Below the pieces are notes generated by a model. It saw only the letters and a program-made list of their open reading frames with translations. It made no database searches and had not been told where the DNA came from. Below, piece by piece: positions 1-6,839 of a stretch of 12,624 bases of DNA. Position numbers and translations under genes: made by a program. How positions within the stretch are numbered: the first letter of the stretch is position 1; the number at the start of each line of letters is the position of its first letter. The DNA comes from Rhodospirillaceae bacterium (lineage in GTDB: Bacteria > Pseudomonadota > Alphaproteobacteria > Rhodospirillales > Magnetovibrionaceae): positions 61,597-74,220 of the forward strand of contig NVTL01000001.1 in the NCBI GenBank assembly GCA_002401565.1, in the 5' to 3' direction.

Positions 1-143
1 ATTTGAAAATTGAGTACGCGAACCTTTTGAAAGCTATTTCTATTTCACAGGAGGTCGCTCTTTCTTATTCAGAGGGTTTGGCAAAAAGTTTGAACGGCTC
101 TAACCTGCCAGAGCCCGGCTCTGTGCTTAATCTGTTTGGCTAG
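1..143 (+). CDS. 3' end of a truncated gene, possibly a divergent flagellin
   Basis: An open frame enters from the left edge and runs 46 codons to a TAG stop at 141-143; the start lies outside the window. The visible tail contains EYANLL near its beginning, then QEVALSYSEG, and ends in NLFG. This resembles the C-terminal D0 helix of the complete flagellin in this window, which has EGANLL, then GIQALAFAG, and ends in LRLFG. The resemblance suggests a second flagellin or another axial protein. The tail carries about ten extra residues (around SLNGSNLPEPGS) before the terminal LFG, which an ordinary flagellin lacks. Lying directly upstream of two flagellin-glycosylation genes fits a flagellin locus. 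The identity is an inference from a short alignment made by eye; that the frame is coding is more secure than its family. Confidence 0.45.
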   Translation, partial: LKIEYANLLKAISISQEVALSYSEGLAKSLNGSNLPEPGSVLNLFG

Positions 144-214
144 GCCCTAATTCTAATCCCCACATATTATTCTTATGGAAAGATTCTTAGGCTATTGTCT
201 GGGGTTCATGGCTT

Positions 215-243
215 TGTTACGTTCAAGTTGTACGTGATGTAAT
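215..243 (+). promoter_or_regulatory. Candidate sigma70-type promoter for the glycosylation operon
   Basis: TTGTTA at 215-220 and TGTAAT at 238-243 are separated by 17 bases. They match the -35 and -10 consensus at 4/6 and 5/6 positions. Transcription would begin near 250, only a few bases before the GTG at 256, so the mRNA would be almost leaderless. No sigma54 or sigma28 consensus was seen in this gap. This is a consensus match only. Confidence 0.3.
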
Positions 244-255
244 TAGCAAAATGTA

Positions 256-2238
256 GTGAGCAAATACGAGGATATGGTGCGTAAAAAAGACGAAGCTGTT
301 TTTGATCCAAAAAATCCATTAGACGAGCTGAAAAGGGCAACAGCCGCACTGAAAGAAAGTGATCTTTCAACGGCTGTCGAAATTGCAGAAGCTTTTATTG
401 CAGACCTTCCCGAAGACTCCTATGGGTACATTCTGCTTGGCGTTGTTGCCGAATTGAGCAATGAACGAAGTCAGGCCATAGATATGTTCGCTCGGGCTCA
501 TGATTTAGATCCAGAGTGCCGTGAGCTGACCGAGGTTCTTTCCAATCTGAATTTTTTATCTGGAAACATCACAGATGGAATCTATTTTGCAAAAATTACG
601 CAAACATTGCTTTCAGACAAAACCTTCACGGATGTCATTCCTTATGAATATCGAGAGTATGAAAAAGCTTTTGAAAACATGGATGTTTCCCGTCATTATA
701 TTGAAGCCATTCGAGCTTATGATGCGAGACAATATAACGATTGTGTTGACGAATGTGTTCGCGAATTGCGCCAAAACAATCACCACAAATTAGCTTCAGA
801 ATTACTTGGCTATGCCTTGTTAAAAACAAATAGGGCAGGGCGCGCTGTTTCCGCTTTTCAAACGGCTATACATTTAAATCCAAAACGAGCAAGGTCGACC
901 ATCGGGTTGGCGGAAGCGATTTTAAAACTTGGCCGTACGGCTGATGCTGAAAGTTGTTTTTATCGGGCCTTGGATATGGACCCTGATGATCCTGTCATTC
1001 TTGCACAATGTCAGCGTGGATTGTCACAAATTTCAGCTGTGAAAAGCGTGGATTTAAAACAGTTGTCCGATGCGTGGCGGGTTTCCAGTCTGGATGATTT
1101 GCCATCTCAAGATGGCAAATTTGATTTCGAAAGAAGTGGAAAAATCCGGGTCGGCGTTGTGTCTGATATGTTTTATAACTCACATATCCTGCCATACATT
1201 ATGTCATTGTTTCAGCATTGCGATCGAACGCAGATTGAAATCAGGCTATATTCGCTTTGCCAAGTCAAAGATAGTGAAACGGCGCGATTGCGAAATGTTA
1301 CCGATACATGGCGCGAAATTGAAGACATTGACCAATACACCTTGGCCGAAACGTTAGGCCGAGAAGAGTTAGACATAATTGTTGATTTATGTTTCGAGGC
1401 GGACGCGCAGGCTATAGAATTGTTTATGGTTGGAGCAGCGAAAAAACAAGTTTCGTGGTTTACAGCTTTTGAGGCCACAAGCTTTATTGGCATGACACAT
1501 ATCTTATCGGATTCAAACACGGAGTCTGTGGATCAGGTTTATAAGTTAGATAAGCAAGTTATCGTGCAACCAGAAAATGGTATTTTAACGCGTGAACCCT
1601 TTGTCATGTTTGATGAAATGTTTCCTTCCCCTGTAGCTGAAAACAAATCCGTAATTTTTGGAATGCGCGCGGACCCTGCTCAAATTACACCCGTGGACGC
1701 CCTTATGATCGTCGATCTTTTACGGTCCGTTCCACGATCGCGTCTGATGTTGGGATTGGTAAAATGCCTGGATAAAGAAACTCAAGAAAGGTTATTGGAT
1801 GTCTTTTCATTGGCCGGTGGCATCGGCCATATTCTTTTTCAAGAATTACCGGGCAGCCAGGAAAAAGAAAAAATATGGCATGATATATGTACGGGCTTCT
1901 TTCAAGATGTTGATGTATTCCTCAGCCCATCCAAAAATATTGAATTTGATGATGCCGCTTTATCTCTTTGGATGGGGACTCCAATTGTTGCTATGCAAGG
2001 CACGTCAAGGATTGAACGGTTGACGGCTTCTGTGTTGACCCAGGCTGAACGCAGCGATTGGGTTGCAAAATCACCACAAGAATTCCTTGAAATTGGGATG
2101 TTGCTCGCGGGGGATGTTGCGCGTCTTGCCGATATGCGAGAAACCCTTCGCGACGATGTTTTAAAGACAAATTTGTTTAATAACGCAAAAGTGACACAAG
2201 AAATCTGGAAATCCTTGATGAGTATTTGTGAAGAGTAA
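256..2238 (+). CDS. TPR protein with C-terminal GT41/SPINDLY-like glycosyltransferase domain (FlmG-like), putative flagellin glycosyltransferase
   Basis: The 660-residue product has TPR-type helical repeats at about 20-90 and 150-250 (for example ALLKTNRAGRAVSAFQTAI), then a GT41 (OGT/SPINDLY) fold at about 297-656. Recognisable GT41 blocks are RVGVVSDMF near 298, DLCFEADAQAIELF near 377, SVPRSRLML near 491, SLWMGTPIVAMQG near 570 and a C-terminal LADMRETLRDDV. The histidine equivalent to human OGT H498 is kept (H310). The K842 position reads Q, and the UDP-contacting HTT reads FDD. In Caulobacter, FlmG has this TPR-plus-GT layout; its TPR part binds flagellin and its GT part adds a nonulosonic acid. 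A cytoplasmic role on flagellin is therefore likely here; no signal peptide or membrane segment is seen. The GTG start lacks a clear Shine-Dalgarno sequence; ATG 274 is an in-frame alternative. The Maf gene follows 4 bases after the stop. Other targets, or a non-catalytic adaptor role, remain possible. Confidence 0.8.
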   Translation: MSKYEDMVRKKDEAVFDPKNPLDELKRATAALKESDLSTAVEIAEAFIADLPEDSYGYILLGVVAELSNERSQAIDMFARAHDLDPECRELTEVLSNLNFLSGNITDGIYFAKITQTLLSDKTFTDVIPYEYREYEKAFENMDVSRHYIEAIRAYDARQYNDCVDECVRELRQNNHHKLASELLGYALLKTNRAGRAVSAFQTAIHLNPKRARSTIGLAEAILKLGRTADAESCFYRALDMDPDDPVILAQCQRGLSQISAVKSVDLKQLSDAWRVSSLDDLPSQDGKFDFERSGKIRVGVVSDMFYNSHILPYIMSLFQHCDRTQIEIRLYSLCQVKDSETARLRNVTDTWREIEDIDQYTLAETLGREELDIIVDLCFEADAQAIELFMVGAAKKQVSWFTAFEATSFIGMTHILSDSNTESVDQVYKLDKQVIVQPENGILTREPFVMFDEMFPSPVAENKSVIFGMRADPAQITPVDALMIVDLLRSVPRSRLMLGLVKCLDKETQERLLDVFSLAGGIGHILFQELPGSQEKEKIWHDICTGFFQDVDVFLSPSKNIEFDDAALSLWMGTPIVAMQGTSRIERLTASVLTQAERSDWVAKSPQEFLEIGMLLAGDVARLADMRETLRDDVLKTNLFNNAKVTQEIWKSLMSICEE

Positions 2239-2242
2239 TTTG

Positions 2243-4351
2243 ATGACAAACGATGATGTGGCTGAAGCTCAAGAATGTGCAGATGAGGAAAAAGATATTT
2301 GTGAAGATCGCATCACAAATATGGAAGAAGCCGAAGAACGCTTTGATAAAAATCTAAAGGTTTTTAAGAAGCTAGTTCCAGCCCTTTACAATCAGTTTAA
2401 AGCACATGTCCCAATGTCTGAGTTGGTGTTTTTAGACAATGGCGAACCTGATTTAGTGTTTAAGGGAATACACCTTTATAACGAGGTCGGGGCTTATACT
2501 TTTGCGCGCGAACAAATGAAAACGAACTGGCAAAAACCAAAAAATCTTTATGTAAACAAACCTATACCCGCTACCATTGACCTTCATGCTGGTGAAGCCC
2601 TTATGGAGACCTTAAAGAAAGCTGATGAAGCCTCAATTGTTTTTAATGGGCAAGGCACTTTTCGGGATCCTAAACAGTCCTACTTTGTGCTTTGTTTGGG
2701 CATAGGCCTAGGAGTTTATTTACGTGAACTGTTGGAAGAGACCAACGGAAAAGTTCTGCTTATGGCCGAAGCGAACTTAGACTTTTTGTATCACTCTCTA
2801 TTTATTTGTGATTGGGACGCGCTGTTAACGACAGCTAAGCGTGATGATATCAAAGTCGAGTTTATGCAATCAAACGATACGAAAGAAATTGCAGAAGCTT
2901 TTGGGGGGATGTTTCGAAAATATAACCCATCAGCGGTGGATGGCACGCTTGTCTATTCACATTATTCAAGCTCTGTGTATGCGAATGCTTATGAATTGTT
3001 TATCAAAAAAACTGTTGGTTCGGCTTTATTAGGGCTAGGCTTTTTTGAAGACGAACTCAACATGATTGCCCAAACGTATAAGAATCTGTCTTCTGGAAAA
3101 AGTCGAACGATACGCCAGCTCAATGACCCGGAAATATCGGCTTATCCCGTCTTTGTTATCGGCAATGGTCCTTCAATTGATAAAAACTTTGCGAAAATTA
3201 AAAAACTACAAGATCGTGCCATTATCATTTCTTGTGGAACCGCGATTGACGCCCTTTTAAAACAAGGCATCACCCCAGATTTCCAAATTCAAATGGAACG
3301 TGATTTTAGTAATTTGCAAATCTATAAATACACGGCGAAGCATAATGATCTTTCTTCGATTTGCTTGATTGCCTCCACAACCACTTTCCCCGGCACGGCT
3401 GACCTGTTTGGAGAATCCGTTTATTTCTTTCGTCCGGGGTTGAGTTCAATGCCGATTTTTTTGAACGAGGAAGGTGAGCGACTTCCAAACCCGGACCCTA
3501 CTGTTACAAACGGGGGGCTGGCGACAGCTCTTCAACTTGGTTTTAAGGAAATATATTTTTTCGGTGTTGATGTCGGGGCAAAAAGTCGTGATCATCACCA
3601 TTCCAAGAGCTCTCTGTATAATGTTAAGGACGATGCGTTACCTGCGTATATGGAGACTATTGAGGATACGACAGTGTCCGATAGTTTTACCCATGAATTA
3701 CCGGGAAATTTCGGCGGTAAGGTTGTCACCAATGACATCTTGTTATGGACAAAAAACAGCCTTGAAGCCGCCATTAAAGCTTATAGTGTTGGACGATTTT
3801 TCTATAATTGTTCAGATGGCGCACTAATTGATGGGGCTACGCCTCTGTTACCTTCTCGGGTGAAAATTCCCGAAAGCCATCTAGAGAAGAAAGCTGTCGT
3901 CGCCGATATTATCAATAGGTTTCCGGTCTATGAAAAAGCGCTTTTCGACAGCAAGTGGCAAGCCGCAGATATTTTCAATCGTCTTAAAAAAATGGCGGAT
4001 GATTTGGTTGCGGCGCTGGATGAACACCCCATTTTAGAGGACTGGAGCCATACCTCTAAAATAATGACCTACCTTAAACCCAGCGAGTCGAACGATACCG
4101 TAGCAATGATTTATCGTGGCACCGTTTTTCTTTACATGATTTCTCTACATTATTATCTAAACCGTTCAGAAACGGAAGAAATGACGGTAAAACTACGCGA
4201 AATTTATCGTACGGACTTTGCCACACTAATCTATCGTATTCGTGATGAAGCCATCGCGTATTATACAGATGCTGAAAACGATGATATTAATTTTGCCTTA
4301 GATTGCAAAGAACCGCATGTTTGGAATGACAAGCACGCTTGGAATACGTAG
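2243..4351 (+). CDS. maf: Motility-associated factor (Maf/DUF115) glycosyltransferase, putative flagellin nonulosonic acid transferase
   Basis: The 702-residue product is a Maf family protein. The central DUF115/MptE-like domain (about 278-455) is clear: YPVFVIGNGPSIDKN at 301-315 has the GxGPS nucleotide-sugar loop. It is followed by the AIDALLKQGITPDF block and then by NGGLATALQLGFKEIYFFGV at 423-442. Maf proteins in Aeromonas, Campylobacter and Magnetospirillum are known to transfer pseudaminic or legionaminic acid to flagellin serines and threonines in the cytoplasm before export. The N-terminal region (about 1-275) and helical C-terminal region (about 545-702) fit the usual Maf layout and length. 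ATG 2243 was chosen because AAGAG at 2231-2235 lies 7 bases upstream; an in-frame GTG at 2228 would overlap the previous gene by 11 bases. The tight spacing implies co-transcription with the TPR-glycosyltransferase. The sugar cannot be told from sequence, and no sugar biosynthesis genes lie in the window. Confidence 0.9.
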   Translation: MTNDDVAEAQECADEEKDICEDRITNMEEAEERFDKNLKVFKKLVPALYNQFKAHVPMSELVFLDNGEPDLVFKGIHLYNEVGAYTFAREQMKTNWQKPKNLYVNKPIPATIDLHAGEALMETLKKADEASIVFNGQGTFRDPKQSYFVLCLGIGLGVYLRELLEETNGKVLLMAEANLDFLYHSLFICDWDALLTTAKRDDIKVEFMQSNDTKEIAEAFGGMFRKYNPSAVDGTLVYSHYSSSVYANAYELFIKKTVGSALLGLGFFEDELNMIAQTYKNLSSGKSRTIRQLNDPEISAYPVFVIGNGPSIDKNFAKIKKLQDRAIIISCGTAIDALLKQGITPDFQIQMERDFSNLQIYKYTAKHNDLSSICLIASTTTFPGTADLFGESVYFFRPGLSSMPIFLNEEGERLPNPDPTVTNGGLATALQLGFKEIYFFGVDVGAKSRDHHHSKSSLYNVKDDALPAYMETIEDTTVSDSFTHELPGNFGGKVVTNDILLWTKNSLEAAIKAYSVGRFFYNCSDGALIDGATPLLPSRVKIPESHLEKKAVVADIINRFPVYEKALFDSKWQAADIFNRLKKMADDLVAALDEHPILEDWSHTSKIMTYLKPSESNDTVAMIYRGTVFLYMISLHYYLNRSETEEMTVKLREIYRTDFATLIYRIRDEAIAYYTDAENDDINFALDCKEPHVWNDKHAWNT

Positions 4352-4399
4352 GCTGTTTCTGCAATTTGAAGGATCATCACAGGATAATGTCCGTGAATT

Positions 4400-4428
4400 A
4401 AGGGGCGTAAACCGATTCTGGTCCCCTT
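4400..4428 (+). repeat. Inverted repeat downstream of maf, possible weak terminator
   Basis: AAGGGG at 4400-4405 pairs with CCCCTT at 4423-4428. Inside it ACC (4411-4413) pairs with GGT (4420-4422), leaving a 5-base bulge on one side and a 6-base loop. It starts 48 bases after the maf stop but is not followed by a long T-run, so termination there is only a possibility. Confidence 0.35.
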
Positions 4429-4429
4429 T

Positions 4430-4447
4430 AATCGCTTTAAAGCGATT
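4430..4447. promoter_or_regulatory. Perfect 18-bp palindrome, candidate operator
   Basis: AATCGCTTTAAAGCGATT is identical on both strands. It sits directly after the preceding inverted repeat and 3 bases before a TTGACG sequence that could be a -35 element. A dimeric regulator site or a terminator hairpin are both plausible. The bound factor is unknown, and there is no T-run behind it. Confidence 0.4.
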
Positions 4448-4615
4448 GAATTGACGGCCTTGGTGCTGTTTGTCATGATGCCTCACAATAAGTAAATATC
4501 CTAACAGACTGATTCTAAAGGGTTCGTTTTAAATTCCAGTTCCCATTCTTATTTCGGGCCAATCAGACACCATTTTTTGCTTGCGGTTTTCGAAATAACT
4601 GTCAAAATACTTAGT

Positions 4616-4649
4616 ATCCTGAGTCTCTCGTTGGAGATTTAGGATTTTT
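4616..4649 (+). promoter_or_regulatory. Terminator-like hairpin in the flagellin leader
   Basis: Bases 4616-4628 pair with 4633-4645 in an uninterrupted 13-bp stem (10 Watson-Crick and 3 G-U pairs) around the loop CGTT. A run of T extends to 4649. It has the form of an intrinsic terminator, yet it lies only 58 bases before the flagellin ATG. It could end an upstream transcript, act as an attenuator, or be a stabilising 5' stem-loop if transcription starts near 4615. On this evidence its role cannot be settled. Confidence 0.5.
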
Positions 4650-4651
4650 AA

Positions 4652-4674
4652 AAGTGGACTAGAATTGTCCACTT
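4652..4674 (+). promoter_or_regulatory. Second leader hairpin before the flagellin ribosome binding site
   Basis: AAGTGGAC at 4652-4659 and GTCCACTT at 4667-4674 form a perfect 8-bp stem with the 7-base loop TAGAATT. It lies 17 bases before the Shine-Dalgarno sequence. In Caulobacter, FlbT acts on the 5' leader of flagellin mRNA; an flbT gene lies nearby on the other strand, so this hairpin is a candidate target. It could equally be a DNA-binding site for a dimeric regulator. Confidence 0.45.
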
Positions 4675-4691
4675 AGCCAAAAACGCTCTAG

Positions 4692-4698
4692 AAAGGAG
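4692..4698 (+). promoter_or_regulatory. Strong ribosome binding site of flagellin
   Basis: AAAGGAG lies 8 bases before the ATG at 4707. It is one of the best Shine-Dalgarno matches in the window, fits a very highly expressed gene, and fixes the start codon. Confidence 0.85.
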
Positions 4699-4706
4699 TA
4701 ATAATC

Positions 4707-6158
4707 ATGGCTGACGTAACACTCTCGGCTGCAGTCCGCTCCAGCCTTCTATCCCTTCAAGGCACCACAGATCTTATTGACCGTACTCAGGGACGTTTGT
4801 CCACGGGTCTTAAGGTTGCTGGTCCTATTGATGATCCGGTCGCTTACTTCCAAGCTAAATCCCTCGATGACCGTGTCTTTGACTTTACAGAAAAGAAAGA
4901 TGCCATTGATCAGGGTATTAGTACCTTGTCAGCTGCTCTTGACGGTGTGAATTCTATTGAATCACTTGTTCGTCAGCTTAAAGGTGTCGGTAACTCCATG
5001 AAATCGGCCAGTGAAGCTCAATTTGCTGATTTGATTACGCAGTACAACGATCTTCGTACACAGATTGACAACTTGGCAACCGATTCCTCTTACCAGGGTA
5101 CAAACTTGGTAAATGGTACCGGCGAAACAATGACCATTGAATTCTCTGATTTGACAGCGGCTCAATTGGCTGTTGCTTCTGTTGATCTTACGGTTGGCAC
5201 ACAAGGTCTTAGCGTTGGTCAAGCGGTTGCTTATACCGCTGGCGCCGTCTACGTTTCTTATGGTGCAGACACAGGTAACGTGACCGATTCAACCTTCAGT
5301 GCAGGTATCAGTCAGTCCGGTTCTCTGACCGTAACATGGGAAGGTGGCGAGCAATCATACGCTGCTGGTGATACCATCACAGCGACCGTTGGAACGCAGA
5401 CCGTTTCTATTATTACCAACGAAGCTGTGACCCTTAATGGCGGTGACGTTATTGTCGCTGAAGTTGATAGTGCTGCTGCTGCTACAGGCTACAGCATTGT
5501 TGGCAATTCAAACCTTGATGCTGGTGTTGCCGTAACGGCTCACGCTGCTGTTGCTGTGTCTGGTAACCTTATCGTAACGTGGGAAGGTGCGACAGTTACA
5601 ACAACCACATCCGACTCGTTCGATCTTACGGTTGGTACGGCTGTTGTTACCGTTAACTTTAACTCTGCGACTCTCTTGACTGATGGTGCTGCTGTTGCGA
5701 TTTCACTTGCTAGTGCGGTTGGCTCAACTCAGTCTGCCGTTGTTGGTGGATATATCTCCGTTGCCTTAACGGGTTCAACGGCTGCGACCACAACAACTGC
5801 TACTCAAGGATTAACCTTGGGGAACAGTATTTCGGCAGCTGCGGTTACCAACCGTTATGTTTCCACTGGTGACAGTGCTGCTGTAACACGGGCCATTACT
5901 GAACTTGATACAGCGTTGACTACACTTCGTTCTCAGGCTTCTACGCTGGGTTCAAACGTTGCTTTGTTGCAAACACGTTTGACCTTCACAGAAAACTATG
6001 TGAACACATTGAGCGAAGGTTCTTCTAAGTTGGTCTTGGCTGATCTGAACGCAGAAGGTGCCAACCTTTTGGCTCTTCAAACACGTCAACAGTTGGGTAT
6101 TCAAGCTTTGGCCTTCGCGGGTCAGGCTGAACAGTCCATCTTGCGTTTGTTCGGTTAA
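4707..6158 (+). CDS. fliC: Flagellin, the filament structural protein
   Basis: This 483-residue flagellin is exported through the flagellar type III apparatus and polymerises into the filament. The conserved N-terminal D0/D1 part is at about 1-145, with RLSTGLKVAGPIDDP at 30-44 and NDLRTQIDNLATDSSYQGTN at 114-133. The C-terminal D1/D0 part is at about 390-483, with EGANLLALQTRQQLGIQALA at 450-469 and a terminal SILRLFG. The middle (about 146-385) is Ser/Thr/Ala/Val-rich and surface-exposed by analogy. It contains two related beta-type segments starting near 203 and 284, both with VTWEG. The Ser/Thr-rich middle is the probable acceptor for the glycosyltransferases encoded upstream. No cysteine is present, as is usual for filament proteins. 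The gene has its own leader and tandem terminators, so it is probably monocistronic, with likely control by FlbT and FlaF. Confidence 0.97.
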   Translation: MADVTLSAAVRSSLLSLQGTTDLIDRTQGRLSTGLKVAGPIDDPVAYFQAKSLDDRVFDFTEKKDAIDQGISTLSAALDGVNSIESLVRQLKGVGNSMKSASEAQFADLITQYNDLRTQIDNLATDSSYQGTNLVNGTGETMTIEFSDLTAAQLAVASVDLTVGTQGLSVGQAVAYTAGAVYVSYGADTGNVTDSTFSAGISQSGSLTVTWEGGEQSYAAGDTITATVGTQTVSIITNEAVTLNGGDVIVAEVDSAAAATGYSIVGNSNLDAGVAVTAHAAVAVSGNLIVTWEGATVTTTTSDSFDLTVGTAVVTVNFNSATLLTDGAAVAISLASAVGSTQSAVVGGYISVALTGSTAATTTTATQGLTLGNSISAAAVTNRYVSTGDSAAVTRAITELDTALTTLRSQASTLGSNVALLQTRLTFTENYVNTLSEGSSKLVLADLNAEGANLLALQTRQQLGIQALAFAGQAEQSILRLFG

Positions 6159-6171
6159 TAGGTATCAGATT

Positions 6172-6199
6172 AAAGGAGCCCTTGTTTGGTTCCTTTTTT
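6172..6199 (+). terminator. First intrinsic terminator of flagellin
   Basis: Bases 6172-6180 (AAAGGAGCC) pair with 6188-6196 (GGTTCCTTT, with one G-U) around a 7-base loop. The T-run reaches 6199. It begins 13 bases after the flagellin stop codon. Confidence 0.65.
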
Positions 6200-6210
6200 C
6201 TAAATCTCTT

Positions 6211-6251
6211 AAAAAGAAAACCGCCACTGAAATTCAGTGGCGGTTTTTTTT
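6211..6251 (+). terminator. Second, probably bidirectional terminator between flagellin and flbT
   Basis: CCGCCACTGAA (6221-6231) and TTCAGTGGCGG (6233-6243) form a perfect 11-bp GC-rich stem, extended by A-T pairs. It is followed by eight T on the + strand. On the - strand the same stem is followed by T-rich sequence (the complement of 6211-6220), so it can also end the convergent flgN-flgK-flgL-flaF-flbT transcript, whose last stop codon is 27 bases away. Confidence 0.9.
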
Positions 6252-6278
6252 ATGTGTATCTGCGTTTCGTAATTGGTT

Positions 6279-6740
6279 TTAAGTGTTGTCTGCTTCCGCT
6301 TCGCTTTCTGTTTCTTCGTTTTCTATATCGGAAAATTTTTCGGCAACGGCAAGTTCACAGCTTTTAAGCGTTTCTTGTTCGTGAAGGATCAAAGCCTGGG
6401 CTTCTTTCAGGCCTTTGTAAATTCTTCCTTCGCTGACATGGCCGCGGATTTTATTGCCAATATCAAGGGCACTTGGACAAGCCTCTAGGTAGTCGTCTAA
6501 GAACTTATCATATGCCTTTAGATACTTATCCTTGTCAGCCTCGAACAGGTAAGCGCATTGCAAAGAATGATAAACCCTAGAAGCGGGCGTTACGGCACTG
6601 TCTTCGTTCAGCACTTCTTTTTCACGCATGATTGTTGCTTTGTTGTGCAAGACTAGGCGTGTATTTGGGCCGCCGTTCTCTATAACTGCACCATTAATAA
6701 AAATCTTATCGCCTGATTTGAGCTCAATCAGCAGAGGCAT
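6279..6740 (-). CDS. flbT: FlbT, post-transcriptional regulator of flagellin
   Basis: The 153-residue product matches the FlbT family. GDKIFINGAVIENG lies at 10-23, ATIMREKEVL at 35-44, TPASRVYHSLQ at 51-61 and a C-terminal helix GRIYKGLKEAQALILHE at 105-121. In Caulobacter, FlbT represses flagellin translation by acting on the 5' leader of flagellin mRNA until the hook is finished; in some other Alphaproteobacteria FlbT is an activator. The last 20 residues form a very acidic tail (ENEETESEAEAD). The ATG is preceded by GGGAG with a 7-base spacer on the - strand. It is the last gene of its operon, 99 bases after flaF, and converges on the flagellin gene that is its likely target. Confidence 0.95.
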   Translation of the reverse strand: MPLLIELKSGDKIFINGAVIENGGPNTRLVLHNKATIMREKEVLNEDSAVTPASRVYHSLQCAYLFEADKDKYLKAYDKFLDDYLEACPSALDIGNKIRGHVSEGRIYKGLKEAQALILHEQETLKSCELAVAEKFSDIENEETESEAEADNT

Positions 6741-6839
6741 AGTGAGACTCCCAAATTTAATGAATTGTGTTTACACACTATAGATTTATGGACATTTTTC
6801 AAATGTGCAAGTGGCTAAAGTGAGCGCCCCAAAGGAGAC

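Larger units (their letters stand above)
4352..4706 (+). other. 355-bp non-coding region upstream of flagellin
   Basis: No convincing gene is present. The region holds a hairpin and a perfect palindrome just after maf, a stretch without clear structure (about 4480-4610), then two hairpins and a strong ribosome binding site before flagellin. No good sigma28 (TAAA-N15-GCCGATAA) or sigma54 (TGGCAC-N5-TTGC) site was found. Two weak sigma70-like pairs exist. TTGACG 4451-4456 with CATGAT 4474-4479 (17-base spacer) would start near 4486. TTGCGG 4581-4586 with CAAAAT 4603-4608 (16-base spacer) would start near 4615, right at the first leader hairpin. Neither is strong. Confidence 0.6.

Noticed and set aside
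4411..4418. ACCGATTC as a sigma28 -10 element
   Set aside because: No TAAA-type -35 element occurs at the required distance upstream, and only five of eight -10 positions match.
4261..4486. Small - strand open frames over the end of maf and the following gap
   Set aside because: Two overlapping frames compete, there is no Shine-Dalgarno sequence, and the translations show no recognisable motif; they mostly mirror maf and the palindrome region.
4565..4580. AGACAC followed by TTGC, resembling a sigma54 promoter of flagellin
   Set aside because: The GG of the -24 element is GA, and the spacing to the -12 GC is one base too long, which sigma54 does not tolerate well.
6058..6488. + strand frames running through the flagellin terminators and antisense to flbT
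   Set aside because: They cross two strong intrinsic terminators, are rich in Phe and Leu from T-runs, and lie opposite a clear flbT gene.
6762..6780. TGTG-TTTA-CACA inverted repeat in the flaF-flbT gap as an FNR/CRP-type site
   Set aside because: The half-sites are only 4 bp and the spacing does not fit either consensus; expected by chance in AT-rich sequence.
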